59,619 nucleotides of DNA, taken from NCBI GenBank assembly GCA_049604415.1, contig JBMYTN010000026.1, positions 1 through 59,619 on the forward strand, written 5' to 3'. Below are positions 1 to 9,376 of this stretch, piece by piece. Position 1 is the first letter of the stretch; each line of letters begins with the position of its first letter. Position numbers and translations under genes: made by a program. The stretch is from JBMYTN01 sp049604415 (GTDB lineage Bacteria; Pseudomonadota; Alphaproteobacteria; Rhodospirillales; Rhodospirillaceae). The notes under the pieces are model-generated. The model did not search any database. It was given only the letters and a program-made list of their open reading frames with translations, and was not told the origin of the DNA.

Positions 1-129
1 TGCGCTTTCCTCCTGCTCAGCGCCAATTTGGGCTGCAATGACGCCAATCGTTAAAGTGTCACCGCAGCCTAGAGCGGAGCCAACGCCGTTCTTTTCCCCC
101 CTTGACGCCGATCACAGCGGATCCCCGCC

Positions 130-1449
130 ATGCAAACCAACTTTACCCTCGAGCAGCTGACCAATCCCGACATTCGGGAGGCGGATTCCATCCTGCGCAA
201 ATGCGTCCATTGCGGCTTTTGCACCGCGACCTGCCCCACCTTTGTCACCCTCGGTGATGAGTTGGACAGTCCGCGTGGGCGGATTTATTTGATGAAGGAC
301 ATGCTGGAATCCGGCGAACCGGCGACGGAGACGGTGCGCACCCATTTGGACCGCTGCCTGACCTGTCTGTCTTGCATGACCACCTGTCCCTCCGGGGTCG
401 ATTATGGCCGTCTGGTGGAGATTGGTCGCGCCCATGTGGAAGAAACCTCGACCCGGCCCTGGGCGGATCGCATGGTGCGGGAACTCCTGATGCGGATCCT
501 GCCCTATCCCACCCGGTTCCGCTTTGCTCTGATCGCCGGGGCCTTGTCGAAGCCCTTTGCCCGGTTCTTGCCCGAGGGGCCTTTGCGCGCTTTGGCCGGG
601 CAGGCCCAGGGCTTCCCGGCAGCCCCCCGGCCCACCGATGCGCCCGGTGTGAAGCCCGCCAAAGCGGAGCGCAAAAAGCGTGTGCTACTGCTGACTGGCT
701 GTGTTCAGCCCGCTTTGCGACCTGGCATCAACGAGGCCACCATCCGCCTGTTGACCCGTCTTGGGGTTGAGGTCGTCATTCCCAAAGGCCAAGGCTGTTG
801 TGGTGCACTGCCCCATCACCTGTCGGAGGAAGAGCGCGCCAAAGCCTTCGCCAAGGCCAATATCAAAGCCTGGCAACCCTGGCTCCGCGCCGAGGACGGC
901 GTGCCGCTGGATGGGGTGATCATCAACGCCTCGGGCTGCGGCACCACAGTGGCCGAATATGGGCGCATCCTAGCCGGGGATGAGGAGCCGGGCTTGGTCG
1001 AGGATGCGGAGCGGTTGGCGGCCCTGTCCATGGACATCACCGTGTTTCTGGAGTCTCTTGGGGCCTTGCCGGATCCGGCCCCGGAGGCAGACCCGCAGGC
1101 CAAAGGTTTTGTGGTGGCCTATCACGCGGCCTGTTCCTTGCAGCATGGGCAAAAAGTCCGCGAAGCCCCGAAGGCCCTGCTGCGCTCTGCTGGGTTTGCG
1201 GTGCGCGAGATTGCCGAAAGCCATCTCTGTTGTGGTTCGGCGGGGACCTATTCGATCCTGCAAGCCGATCTGTCGCAACAGCTGCGCGAACGCAAAGTGG
1301 CCAATCTGGAGGCGGAGCAGCCCCAAGCCATTGCGGCGGGCAATATTGGCTGCATCAGCCATATCGCTGGGGGCACCGAGGTCCCAGTGATCCATACGGT
1401 CGAGTTGCTCGATTGGGCGCTTGGCGGTCCCAAGCCAGAAGCCCTATAG
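130..1449 (+). CDS. glcF: Glycolate oxidase iron-sulfur subunit GlcF
   Basis: Electron-transfer subunit of glycolate oxidase, which with GlcD/GlcE oxidises glycolate to glyoxylate at the membrane. Two CxxCxxCxxxCP clusters for 4Fe-4S centres are visible (Cys25/28/31/35 and Cys76/79/82/86). Two CCG-type cysteine-rich domains follow, with GCCGALPHH near residue 222 and LCCGSAG near 364. The length of 439 aa is usual for GlcF. No complete glcD or glcE lies inside the window; the 129 bases upstream carry no recognisable gene end, so linkage to glcDE cannot be judged. The stop overlaps the convergent AraC gene by six bases. A related lactate-utilisation Fe-S subunit is the main alternative, but the two-cluster plus two-CCG order fits GlcF best. 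Confidence 0.9.
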   Translation: MQTNFTLEQLTNPDIREADSILRKCVHCGFCTATCPTFVTLGDELDSPRGRIYLMKDMLESGEPATETVRTHLDRCLTCLSCMTTCPSGVDYGRLVEIGRAHVEETSTRPWADRMVRELLMRILPYPTRFRFALIAGALSKPFARFLPEGPLRALAGQAQGFPAAPRPTDAPGVKPAKAERKKRVLLLTGCVQPALRPGINEATIRLLTRLGVEVVIPKGQGCCGALPHHLSEEERAKAFAKANIKAWQPWLRAEDGVPLDGVIINASGCGTTVAEYGRILAGDEEPGLVEDAERLAALSMDITVFLESLGALPDPAPEADPQAKGFVVAYHAACSLQHGQKVREAPKALLRSAGFAVREIAESHLCCGSAGTYSILQADLSQQLRERKVANLEAEQPQAIAAGNIGCISHIAGGTEVPVIHTVELLDWALGGPKPEAL

Positions 1450-2256
1450 GCCGGACAGGCCGGTCCTGAACGCGCTCGGCGAGAGGCCCAAGCGCTTGCG
1501 AAACGCCGTGGCCATATGGGCTTGGGAGCTGAATCCGGTCTGGACCGCAATATCGGCGAGGCTGGTCGCGCCCTGAAGGATCAGGGCCCGGGCGCGGGCG
1601 ATCCGGCGATCCATGATGTAGCTGTGCGGGGATTGGCCACAGGCTGCCTTCACCATGCGGGAAAAGGCAGCGGCGGACAGGCCAAGCTCGGCTGCCAAGG
1701 CTTCCAGACGCAGAGTGCTGCCCAGTTCCGCTTCGACGCGATCCGTGAACAGCCGCCAGCGTTGTGTCGTCATGCGCCGGGCTTCCGGGGCAGTGACCTC
1801 GCCTAAGGGATCGATCAGAATATCTTCCAAGGTCAGCGCAGCCTGTTCTAGGGCCAATGGATCCGGGGATGCGTCGCTGAGCAAGATCTGTCGGAACTGC
1901 CGGGCCAAGGCAATGCCGCGCCCCAAAGGATCCCGATGGGTGATGGCCCCGATGCGCCGATCCGGCAGGGACGAACGCGGGGTCTCAAAGGTCAAACAAA
2001 GATATTCGCCCCCGCTGTCAGAGCGGGAGAACACATCGCAGCCACCGGGCACCCAAGACAGTTGGTTGGGAGGGGCCAAATAGGGCCGACGTCGGTCGCT
2101 GCCAAAGGCATGGACGCCGCGTTGGGCATCAAAGCCAAAGCCGATCACCCCATGGGCTGGCCGATAATGGGCCTCATAGCCGGAAGCGGGAAGCAGTTCC
2201 AAGGTTCCAAGGCCGGGCAGGGCAATCCGGCGGGCGTGTGGGGGCGGTGTGGTCAT
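1444..2256 (-). CDS. AraC-family transcriptional regulator
   Basis: A 270-aa regulator with an N-terminal ligand-sensing half of cupin-like composition and a C-terminal double helix-turn-helix at about residues 165-265. The second HTH shows the family signature (ADIAVQTGFSSQAHMATAF). It is divergent from the PLP-dependent dehydratase at 2390, and the 133-base gap must hold both promoters, so that dehydratase is the natural first candidate target; this is inferred from position only. The stop codon overlaps the end of glcF. The inducer is unknown. Confidence 0.85.
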   Translation of the reverse strand: MTTPPPHARRIALPGLGTLELLPASGYEAHYRPAHGVIGFGFDAQRGVHAFGSDRRRPYLAPPNQLSWVPGGCDVFSRSDSGGEYLCLTFETPRSSLPDRRIGAITHRDPLGRGIALARQFRQILLSDASPDPLALEQAALTLEDILIDPLGEVTAPEARRMTTQRWRLFTDRVEAELGSTLRLEALAAELGLSAAAFSRMVKAACGQSPHSYIMDRRIARARALILQGATSLADIAVQTGFSSQAHMATAFRKRLGLSPSAFRTGLSGL

Positions 2257-2389
2257 GGGAGTCAGAATATCACGGTCCTGGTCTGGGGGCAGGGGGGCTG
2301 CTACGACCGGGCACAGAAGAGGTCAGGATTGTGAAAGCCAGGGCGAGGGCACGAGCCTAGTCTCGCAAAAAAGACAGGAGACCCCGGCC

Positions 2390-3388
2390 ATGAACGCCAT
2401 CAGCGCCCCTCCCTTTGCCATCACGGAATCCGAAATCCATCAGGCCCTGGCCATTGTTCGAAGCCGGGTGCCCCAGACCCCGGCCTATGCCTGGCCGCTC
2501 CTGGCCAAACGCTTGGGCCATGACGTTGTGGTCAAGCATGAGAACCACACGCCGACCGGATCCTTCAAGGCCCGGGGCGGCTTGGTTTACGTCCATCGGC
2601 TGTTGGCCCGGGATCCGGATCTGCGCGGGATTGTCACCGCCACCCGGGGCAATCACGGCCAATCGGTGGCCTTGGCGGGCTCTGCTGCAGGGGTGCCGGT
2701 CAAGATCGTTGTGCCCGAGGGCAATTCGCCAGAAAAGAACGCGGCCATGGAGGCCTTTGGGGGCACCATTGTGGTGGGCGGCAAGGATTTTGATGAAAGC
2801 CGCCAGGAGGCCGCGTGGATCCGCGATGAGGAGGGCTATCATTTCATCCCCTCCTTCCATCGGGATCTGGTCGCCGGGGTTGCGACTTATGCCTGGGAGC
2901 TGTTTGCCGCCCATCCGGATCTGGCCCGGGTTTATGTGCCCATCGGCATGGGGTCTGGCATTTGCAGCCTGATTGCGGTGCGTGACCTGATGGGGTTGAA
3001 AACCGACATTATCGGTGTGGTGGCCGAGGGCGCCCCGGCTTTTGCGCAGTCTTTCGCCGCTGGGCATCCCACGCCGAGCGACCGGGCCAACACCTTTGCC
3101 GATGGTATGGCTTGCCGGGATCCGCAGCCGGAGCCCTTTGCCATTATCAAAGCCGGGGCGGCGGATGTGGTGACGGTGTCGGATGCAGAAATTGCCGAGG
3201 CGGTGCGGACCTTTTACACCGACACCCATAATTTGGCGGAAGGGGCGGGTGCTGCGGCCCTAGCGGCCCTGACCAAGACTTTGCGCGACGGATCGGTGCG
3301 CTCCGGTCGGTCCGGGGTGATCCTGACAGGGGGGAATATTGATCAGGCGCTGATGGTCAAGCTGTTGGCGGGCGATATGCCGACATAG
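2390..3388 (+). CDS. Threonine/serine dehydratase-like PLP enzyme (fold type II)
   Basis: A 332-aa PLP enzyme of the threonine dehydratase/serine racemase family, which deaminates hydroxy-amino acids to keto acids and ammonia. The Schiff-base lysine sits in TGSFKARGG (Lys60), the substrate-binding loop is TRGNHGQSVA, and the glycine-rich phosphate-binding loop appears as GMGSGIC. There is no C-terminal ACT regulatory domain, so it is the short catabolic-type form rather than biosynthetic IlvA. An upstream in-frame start exists, but the ATG at 2390 is preceded by GACAGGAG and gives the normal N-terminus. It lies divergent to an AraC regulator. A hydroxyectoine-type EutB dehydratase has the same size and cannot be excluded. 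Confidence 0.82.
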   Translation: MNAISAPPFAITESEIHQALAIVRSRVPQTPAYAWPLLAKRLGHDVVVKHENHTPTGSFKARGGLVYVHRLLARDPDLRGIVTATRGNHGQSVALAGSAAGVPVKIVVPEGNSPEKNAAMEAFGGTIVVGGKDFDESRQEAAWIRDEEGYHFIPSFHRDLVAGVATYAWELFAAHPDLARVYVPIGMGSGICSLIAVRDLMGLKTDIIGVVAEGAPAFAQSFAAGHPTPSDRANTFADGMACRDPQPEPFAIIKAGAADVVTVSDAEIAEAVRTFYTDTHNLAEGAGAAALAALTKTLRDGSVRSGRSGVILTGGNIDQALMVKLLAGDMPT

Positions 3389-3404
3389 TGCTTTAGGCGG
3401 CGGC

Positions 3405-4841
3405 CTATTGCCCCCAGCTCTCCGGCCCCTCGACCCAGCTGATCCGCAGAATATTGGTCGCCCCGGGGGTGCCAAAGGGGACCCCGGCGGTGACCACCAA
3501 ACGGTCGCCTATGGTGGCGAAGCCCTCATTCAAGGCGGCTTCTCCGGCGAATTGCACCATTTCGGCCAAATTGGTGACATCGCGGCGGATCACCGAATGC
3601 ACCCCCCAGACCAAATTGAGCCGACGCCCGATCCGTTGATATTGGGTCAGGCAGAGGATCGGGACGGTTGGCCGTTGTCGGGCAGCGCGCAGGGTGGTGG
3701 AACCGGAAGAGGTGTAGGTGACCACCGCCGCTGCATTGATGGTGCGGGCCACCTGGCAGGCCGCTGCGCTGATGGCATCCGCAGCCGTATTCTCCGGTGA
3801 TTCCGCATGGCTGTCTTCCATCGCCCGATAGGTGTCATCGGTTTCCACCCGGCGGATGATTTTGTCCATCATCGCCACCGATTCCACCGGATATTGGCCG
3901 ACAGCGGTTTCCGCTGACAGCATCACCGCATCGGCGCCGTCATAAATCGCCGTGGCGACATCAGACGCTTCGGCCCGGGTCGGTGTCGGCGCATTGACCA
4001 TGCTGTCGAGCATCTGGGTTGCGACCACCACCGGACGGCCCAAATCCCGGCAGGAGGTGATGATCCGTTTTTGCAGGATCGGCACCGTTTCGGGCGGGCA
4101 CTCAACCCCCAAATCGCCGCGCGCCACCATCAGGGCATCGGAGAGTTCAATGATCTCGTCCAGATGGTCAATGGCTGCGGGTTTTTCGATTTTGCTGATT
4201 ACAGCGGCCCGACCGGAGATCAGTTTGCGCGCCTCCGCCACATCTTCGGGCCGCTGGACAAAGGACAGTGCGACCCAATCCGCGCCCAAATCCAGGCCGA
4301 ATTGCAGGTCTCGGCGGTCCTTTTCGGTCATCGCCGAGATCGGCAGGACCGCATTGGGGACATTGAGGCCCTTGTTGTCCGACAGAGTGCCGCCCGTGAT
4401 CACCCGGGTCACCGCCGTGGTGCCATCCAGACTTTCGACCCGCAGCCGCAGCTTGCCGTCATCCAGCAGAAGATCAGTACCCGGATCCAAGGCGCTGAAC
4501 AGCTCCGGATGCGGCAAGCAGACCCGGTCCACGGTCCCCAGCTCCGAATCCTGGTCGAGCCGGAACATGGCTCCGGTGTTCAATTTGATCGATCCGCCAA
4601 TGAACTTGCCGACCCGCAGTTTTGGGCCTTGCAGATCGACCAGAATGCCGATCGGGCGTTCGACCTTACTCTCTAAGGACCGGATCAGGTCATAGCGCTT
4701 GCGGTGATCGTCATAGGTGCCATGGCTGAAATTCATCCGGACCACATCGGCCCCGGCCCGGACCAAGGATTCCAGTTTGGCCTCGGTGGCGGTGGCCGGG
4801 CCCAGCGTGGCGAGAATTTTAGCGCAGCGGTCGCGTCTCAT
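3405..4841 (-). CDS. pyk: Pyruvate kinase
   Basis: Final glycolytic step, phosphoenolpyruvate + ADP to pyruvate + ATP, in the cytoplasm. The 478-aa protein has the complete family layout: an N-terminal barrel strand ending in NFSHG (about 37-41), LVDLQGPKLRVG, the active-site lysine segment ISKIEKPAAID near 217, MVARGDLGVE near 239, and a C-terminal domain with TYTSSGSTTLRAA. It lies 148 bases downstream of the EamA gene on the same strand. That leader contains a GATCCC-N7-GGGATC dyad, so pyk may have its own promoter. Confidence 0.96.
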   Translation of the reverse strand: MRRDRCAKILATLGPATATEAKLESLVRAGADVVRMNFSHGTYDDHRKRYDLIRSLESKVERPIGILVDLQGPKLRVGKFIGGSIKLNTGAMFRLDQDSELGTVDRVCLPHPELFSALDPGTDLLLDDGKLRLRVESLDGTTAVTRVITGGTLSDNKGLNVPNAVLPISAMTEKDRRDLQFGLDLGADWVALSFVQRPEDVAEARKLISGRAAVISKIEKPAAIDHLDEIIELSDALMVARGDLGVECPPETVPILQKRIITSCRDLGRPVVVATQMLDSMVNAPTPTRAEASDVATAIYDGADAVMLSAETAVGQYPVESVAMMDKIIRRVETDDTYRAMEDSHAESPENTAADAISAAACQVARTINAAAVVTYTSSGSTTLRAARQRPTVPILCLTQYQRIGRRLNLVWGVHSVIRRDVTNLAEMVQFAGEAALNEGFATIGDRLVVTAGVPFGTPGATNILRISWVEGPESWGQ

Positions 4842-4873
4842 GGTCCGGTGCCGTCCTTTCTTGGTTCCCCTAA

Positions 4874-4892
4874 GATCCCCACTATTGGGATC
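4874..4892. promoter_or_regulatory. Dyad in the pyk leader
   Basis: GATCCC and GGGATC separated by seven bases, about 35 bases upstream of the pyk start codon. It could be an operator or a small leader hairpin. No known regulator site was recognised. Confidence 0.3.
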
Positions 4893-4989
4893 AGGCGGCG
4901 TTTGTTTTGTTTCTTAATCTTCCCCGGTTGGATGTGGGGAGGCCCCGGAGTCCCGTCAACCGAATGACTTTTTTCCTTAACGCGCCGTT

Positions 4990-5943
4990 TCAGGGCTTTG
5001 GCGCGGTTGTCGGGGCTGGCTCCGGACGCGATCCGCGCCGCGCCAACATGATCCCGGCTAGGACCAACAAACCACCCAAACCCTGCCAGGGGCTTAAGGC
5101 CTCATCCAGAATGGCCCAGGCGAGCAGGGCCGCCAAGGTCGGTTGCAACAACAGCGACACCGAGCCAAAGGCGGGCGGCAAATGGGCCATGGCAAAGGCG
5201 ATCATACTTTGCCCACCCGCATGGGAGAACCAAGCCAGCCCCAGCAACACCAGCCAGCCATAGAGGGTGGTGGCGATCAAATCCCCGCCATTGATCAGGG
5301 CGACCGGCAACAGGCAGAGCGTGGTCCAGGCGGTGCTCCAGGCCATGATCACCGGGGTGGAAAATTTGGCCCGCAGTCGGGCGACGCTGAGCAAATAGGC
5401 GGCGTAGAACAGGGCGGTGATGATGCCGAGCCCGTCCCCAATCAGATGCTTGGTGGACAGGGTAAAGCTTTCCCCCATCAGGATTACGGCCCCGCCCAAG
5501 GCACTGCACAGCCCCAGGAGAAAGCGCAGGCTCGGTTTTTGCCCATAAAGCGCCCAAGCCAGGGCGGTTACAAACACCGGCGCGAAGTTTGCCAACAGGG
5601 TGGCATTGGCGACCGAGGTATAATCGAGCGACCAATGCCAGAACCCAAGATCACCGGCAAAAAATACCCCGGGCAAAGCCAGCAACAGATAGTCCCGCCG
5701 GGTCACCGGCTGGGTCGATTTGCGGTCCGGGTTTTTGCCGTTTTTTGCCGGGGCCGGGTCGGCCAAATGCATCCACAGCCACAGCAAGGGCAGCGACAGG
5801 AGGGCGCGCTCAAAGGCCGTTACGGTTGGATTGAGCTCCGACAGACGGACAAAAATTGGTGCAAAGGCGATGGCCGCCGCCCCCAGCAACAGGATCGGAA
5901 AGGCAAATCGGTCGGCTCCGGTGGGGGCTGGGCTGTCTGACAT
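4990..5943 (-). CDS. EamA/DMT-family transporter
   Basis: A 317-aa inner-membrane protein of the drug/metabolite transporter superfamily with about ten hydrophobic segments in two EamA repeats (for example NATLLANFAPVFVTALAWAL in the first and SLLLQPTLAALLAWAILDE at the end of the second). A longer reading back to about 6138 exists, but the added 65 residues are polar and unrelated to the fold, so the ATG at 5943 (MSDSPAPTG) is preferred. The substrate is unknown; members export amino acids, nucleosides or other small metabolites. It is divergent from the N-formylglutamate amidohydrolase gene. Confidence 0.87.
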   Translation of the reverse strand: MSDSPAPTGADRFAFPILLLGAAAIAFAPIFVRLSELNPTVTAFERALLSLPLLWLWMHLADPAPAKNGKNPDRKSTQPVTRRDYLLLALPGVFFAGDLGFWHWSLDYTSVANATLLANFAPVFVTALAWALYGQKPSLRFLLGLCSALGGAVILMGESFTLSTKHLIGDGLGIITALFYAAYLLSVARLRAKFSTPVIMAWSTAWTTLCLLPVALINGGDLIATTLYGWLVLLGLAWFSHAGGQSMIAFAMAHLPPAFGSVSLLLQPTLAALLAWAILDEALSPWQGLGGLLVLAGIMLARRGSRPEPAPTTAPKP

Positions 5944-6061
5944 CGGGAACGGGGCTTCGCAAAATAGGGCAGGGGACTTGGGATCCCTCAGTAGTTCGGT
6001 TAGGCTCCCACCACAAGGGCGTTGACCGCATGGCGTCCTGTCTTTTCTCTCAGGGGTCCGA

Positions 6062-6889
6062 ATGTCCAGTCCTGTTGTCTCGTCCTCCTCTCCTGCACAT
6101 CTGTCTCCACTCCTGTCTGAAGCGGATCCGCCTGCCATCAGCGTGCTGCGGCCTGAAGCAACGACGCCCTTGCTGTTGGTTTGTGACCATGCCGCATACC
6201 GGGTTCCTGTGGGTTTGGGGGATCTTGGATTACCAGCCTCTGAGCTGCAGCGTCACATTGGCTGGGACATTGGGGCGCAGGCAATGACCGAGGTGCTGTC
6301 AGAGCATTTTGACGCCTCGGCGGTCAGTGCAAGTTATTCCCGTTTGGTGATCGATCCGAACCGCGCCCCAGGTGATCCATCCGCGATCCCTCAGGAAAGC
6401 GATGGCACGGCGATCCCGGCCAATGCGGATCTGAGCGAGGAGGCAGCCGAAGCGCGGACCGAAGCGTTGTTCTGGCCCTATCACCACGAGATCTCGACCC
6501 GCTTGGCCCATCTGCGCCGGGTCAGCGGCAAACCTCCGGCTATTCTAGGTGTGCATTCCTGTACCGATTGGATGGATGGAGCCTGGCGGCCTTGGGAGAT
6601 CGGCATTCTCTATGCCCATGATGACCGTTTGGCGCGCCCCTTCATTGATGTTTTGCGCCGCCAGAACCCGGATTTGACCATTGGCGACAACCAGCCCTAT
6701 TCGGGCAAGGAGGTCGGCTATACGGTGAACACCCATGGCGAGGCTGCGGGTTTGCCCTATGCCGGGATTGAGGTCCGCCAAGACCTAATCGGTGATGCCG
6801 ATGGTGCGGCCAAATGGGCCAAGATCCTGGCCCGGGCGCTGGATGTGGTCCTGGCTGAAGAAACCCTGTATCGCGTTGAAATGCGCTGA
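6062..6889 (+). CDS. N-formylglutamate amidohydrolase family protein
   Basis: A 275-aa zinc-hydrolase-like protein of the family that contains HutG, which releases formate from N-formyl-L-glutamate. Recognisable motifs are LLVCDHAAYRVP (about 39-49), DPNRAPGDP (about 98-106), PYHHEI (about 140) and GVHSCTDWMDG (about 163), holding the expected metal and active-site His and Asp residues. No other histidine-utilisation gene is nearby. Instead it sits 20 bases upstream of a YbdK-type carboxylate-amine ligase, a pairing that suggests a shared amino-acid-conjugate substrate not necessarily linked to histidine breakdown. Confidence 0.86.
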   Translation: MSSPVVSSSSPAHLSPLLSEADPPAISVLRPEATTPLLLVCDHAAYRVPVGLGDLGLPASELQRHIGWDIGAQAMTEVLSEHFDASAVSASYSRLVIDPNRAPGDPSAIPQESDGTAIPANADLSEEAAEARTEALFWPYHHEISTRLAHLRRVSGKPPAILGVHSCTDWMDGAWRPWEIGILYAHDDRLARPFIDVLRRQNPDLTIGDNQPYSGKEVGYTVNTHGEAAGLPYAGIEVRQDLIGDADGAAKWAKILARALDVVLAEETLYRVEMR

Positions 6890-6909
6890 CGGATCGGACG
6901 GAGGATCCC

Positions 6910-8127
6910 ATGCCAACCACCCTGTCCGGAGCCCCGTCTCCTGCCATTGTCCAACGTGACCCGGCGTTTACCCTGGGCATCGAAGAAGAATATCTGCTTG
7001 TGGAGCCGCGCACCGGGGCCATTGCCGCTGATCCGCCGCCTGCCTTGATGGAGGCTCTGGTGGCGGGCTCGGAGCAAAGCCCCGAAGGCTCGGTGACGCC
7101 AGAGTTCCTGCGCGCCCAGATCGAGGTCGGTACTCGGGTCTGCAAAACGGTCCCTGAGGCCAGCGACTGCTTAAAAGTGTTGCGTGGCCTGGTGATCGCC
7201 GAGGCCGAACGCCATGGCCTGGGTCTGATCGCCGCTTCGACCCACCCCTTCGCCAAATGGGAGGCCCTGCAGCACACGGATAAGGAACGCTATTCGGCTT
7301 TGGCTCAGGACCTTCAGGGACCGGTGCGCCGTTTGGTGATTTGCGGCATGCATGTCCATGTGGGGATCGAAGACCCGGATCTGCGCATCGATTTGATGGG
7401 GCAGTTGTCATACTTCCTGCCGCATCTGTTGGCCCTGTCCACCTCCTCGCCCTTTTGGAAGGGATTGGACAGCGGGATGATGAGCTATCGTCTCAGCGTT
7501 TTTAACGAATTGCCCCGCACGGGCCTGCCCGAAGCCTTTTCCAGCTACACGGAATATCAGCGCCATGTTGATGCCCTGGTCGGGGCCGGAGTGATCGAGG
7601 ATTCCACCAAGATCTGGTGGGATTTGCGCCCCTCGCATCGCTATCCGACTTTGGAAATGCGCATTGCCGATGTCTGCACCCGGCTGGAAGATGCGGTTTG
7701 CATTGCCGCCTTGTTTGTCTGCCTGACTCGGATGCTCTATCGGCTGCGCCGGGAGAACCAGCGCTGGCGGGCCTATGCCCGAATGCTGGTGGAGGAAAAC
7801 CGCTGGCGTGCCCAGCGCTATGGCCTGGATCGCGGATTGATCGACTTTGGCAAAGGATCAGTGGTGTCTATGCCTGAGCTGGTCGAAGAGCTGCTCGATC
7901 TTGTCAATCCGGATGCAGCGGCGTTGGGCTGTGTGCGCGAGGTGCAGCATATGCGCACCATTGTCGCCCGGGGCTCCAGCGCCCATGCTCAGCGCGCGGT
8001 TTATCAACAGGCGCTGCAGTCCGGGATGTCCGAAGCCGAAGCCTTATCCCAAGTGGTGGCCCATTTGATGGCCGAAACCGCCGGGGCCCGACCGGAGATC
8101 AAGACCGTAATTCAGTCCGGGGAGTGA
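6910..8127 (+). CDS. Carboxylate-amine ligase, YbdK/GCS2 family
   Basis: A 405-aa ATP-dependent ligase of the glutamate-cysteine ligase 2 fold. The ATP/metal motif is LGIEEEYLLVE (Glu25-27); REGION motifs GMHVHVGIED (about 146) and RPSHRYPTLEMR are also visible. Family members form a gamma-glutamyl or similar amide bond, but the substrate of most is unproven, so true glutathione synthesis should not be assumed. The start is supported by GGAGG eight bases upstream. It follows the amidohydrolase by 20 bases, so the two are almost certainly cotranscribed. Its 3' end overlaps the convergent methyltransferase by 16 bases. Confidence 0.85.
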   Translation: MPTTLSGAPSPAIVQRDPAFTLGIEEEYLLVEPRTGAIAADPPPALMEALVAGSEQSPEGSVTPEFLRAQIEVGTRVCKTVPEASDCLKVLRGLVIAEAERHGLGLIAASTHPFAKWEALQHTDKERYSALAQDLQGPVRRLVICGMHVHVGIEDPDLRIDLMGQLSYFLPHLLALSTSSPFWKGLDSGMMSYRLSVFNELPRTGLPEAFSSYTEYQRHVDALVGAGVIEDSTKIWWDLRPSHRYPTLEMRIADVCTRLEDAVCIAALFVCLTRMLYRLRRENQRWRAYARMLVEENRWRAQRYGLDRGLIDFGKGSVVSMPELVEELLDLVNPDAAALGCVREVQHMRTIVARGSSAHAQRAVYQQALQSGMSEAEALSQVVAHLMAETAGARPEIKTVIQSGE

Positions 8128-8948
8128 GCTTTGCGCCCCTCCATATAGAGGGAATTCGGGGCCCAAGGCCGGTTGTCATCGCCCCATTCCAACTCTTTGG
8201 CAATCTCTGGCCAGTGAGCGATGCCCGAAACGCCGATTTGCTGTTCGACAATATCGGTGAACCCGGCGGTTTCGAACGCGGCCCGGAGGGTGAGCGCGTC
8301 ATACATCCATTGATGGGTTTCCCCCCGGGCGCGGGCATCGCCAAGCAGCAGGGTTTCGACAAAGCGAACCAAGCGCCGCCCCAATGATTTTGGCGGCGGG
8401 CGGTTGTCGCCGCCACTGCGCCTGCGCACGCTTTGTCCATAGAGCGAGGCAATGCGCCGGTCGTGTTCTGCAGCACTTTGGTCGCCGCGCTCGGCTTGGG
8501 TAAAGGATGCCAGGTAGCGATCAACCTTGCCTTTTAGGTCGGGCACGCAAATCCGCAACAGCCCCCCGGGCGCTAAGACCCGGATGCTTTCCGCCATCAG
8601 CTTTTTGGCGTCGGGCCGGTCTAGATGCTCCAACAGGTGACAGTGGTAGAGTGCTTGGACGGAGCCATCGGGCAAGGGCAGTCCTTTGCACAGATCGGCA
8701 TAGGCCAAGGCATGGTTACAGAGCGGGCGCAGGCGCTTGGCCCGTTCCGGCCCGACGATCGGCGAGACCCACGAAATCACCTGGGGCCGAAGCAAACCCC
8801 AGCGCTGCAGCTGATAGGCCGGGCCTCGGTCCATATTCAGGCCATGTCCGGTGGTGCGGGTCCCCGCCCCAAGGTTCACAAAAGCCATTGGCCTGTCGGA
8901 GGAGGGCCGTTCGAAGGGGGCGGTTCTGGAGGCAGGCTGGGAGGACAT
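8112..8948 (-). CDS. Class I SAM-dependent methyltransferase
   Basis: A 278-aa Rossmann-type methyltransferase. VNLGAGTRTTG near residue 24 is the SAM-binding loop, LYHCHLLEHL is the post-II strand and APGGLLRICVPD the following strand typical of the Methyltransf_11 group. The substrate is unknown; HxxEH versions often sit with sugar or glycan genes. The ATG at 8948 lies two bases past the vapC stop, so it appears to be the third gene of the toxin-antitoxin transcript, although it may also have its own promoter inside vapC. A conserved C-terminal ITYMEGRKAH-like tail is present (LYMEGRKA). Confidence 0.75.
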   Translation of the reverse strand: MSSQPASRTAPFERPSSDRPMAFVNLGAGTRTTGHGLNMDRGPAYQLQRWGLLRPQVISWVSPIVGPERAKRLRPLCNHALAYADLCKGLPLPDGSVQALYHCHLLEHLDRPDAKKLMAESIRVLAPGGLLRICVPDLKGKVDRYLASFTQAERGDQSAAEHDRRIASLYGQSVRRRSGGDNRPPPKSLGRRLVRFVETLLLGDARARGETHQWMYDALTLRAAFETAGFTDIVEQQIGVSGIAHWPEIAKELEWGDDNRPWAPNSLYMEGRKAHSPD

Positions 8949-8950
8949 TG

Positions 8951-9376
8951 TCAAAGGGTGAGGACCGGCAAACCAAGGGTCTTACAGGCTTTTGCAAAGC
9001 CAATATCCAGGGTTACAATTTCAGCCTGAACATCTATGGCTATTGCCGCGTGGAGGGCATCTCCGGCCCGTAAGCCCAAATCTGGCGTTCCGCATAGACG
9101 AGCAGCTTCGCTAAAATAGGATGATCTTATGCTGAGCACATTCAATGTGCGTGATTGCATTTTTTCAAATGCTGCGAGGCAATTGACGTGCTCGTCTTTT
9201 AGAAGAGCGCCAGTTCTCACTTTTATAGAGAGAGCCGAAGATACTTCGGTCAGTGTCCACTCACTGATCATGCAATGACGCGGTTGTTGCTCAGAGAGCC
9301 AGGAATAAACCGCGTTGGTTTTGGACTCTTTGGTTAAAGCCGCAACCAAAACAGAGCTATCCAGATAGGGCCTCAA
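8951..9376 (-). CDS. vapC: VapC-type PIN-domain toxin ribonuclease
   Basis: A 141-aa PIN-domain protein, the RNase toxin of a type II toxin-antitoxin pair. The acidic metal-binding residues are all present: Asp6 (YLDSSVLV), Glu44 (TLTEVSSA), Asp106 (RAGDALHAA) and Asp124 (VTLDIGFA), so it looks active. The start overlaps the antitoxin stop by four bases (ATGA), the usual coupled arrangement. Codon use is less GC-rich than in neighbouring genes, which fits arrival by transfer. The target RNA cannot be told from sequence. Confidence 0.85.
   Translation of the reverse strand: MRPYLDSSVLVAALTKESKTNAVYSWLSEQQPRHCMISEWTLTEVSSALSIKVRTGALLKDEHVNCLAAFEKMQSRTLNVLSIRSSYFSEAARLCGTPDLGLRAGDALHAAIAIDVQAEIVTLDIGFAKACKTLGLPVLTL

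Noticed and set aside
1..129. The end of an upstream glcE gene
   Set aside because: Two short frames stop at 41 and 54, but neither residual peptide resembles the GlcE C-terminus, so no partial gene is claimed.
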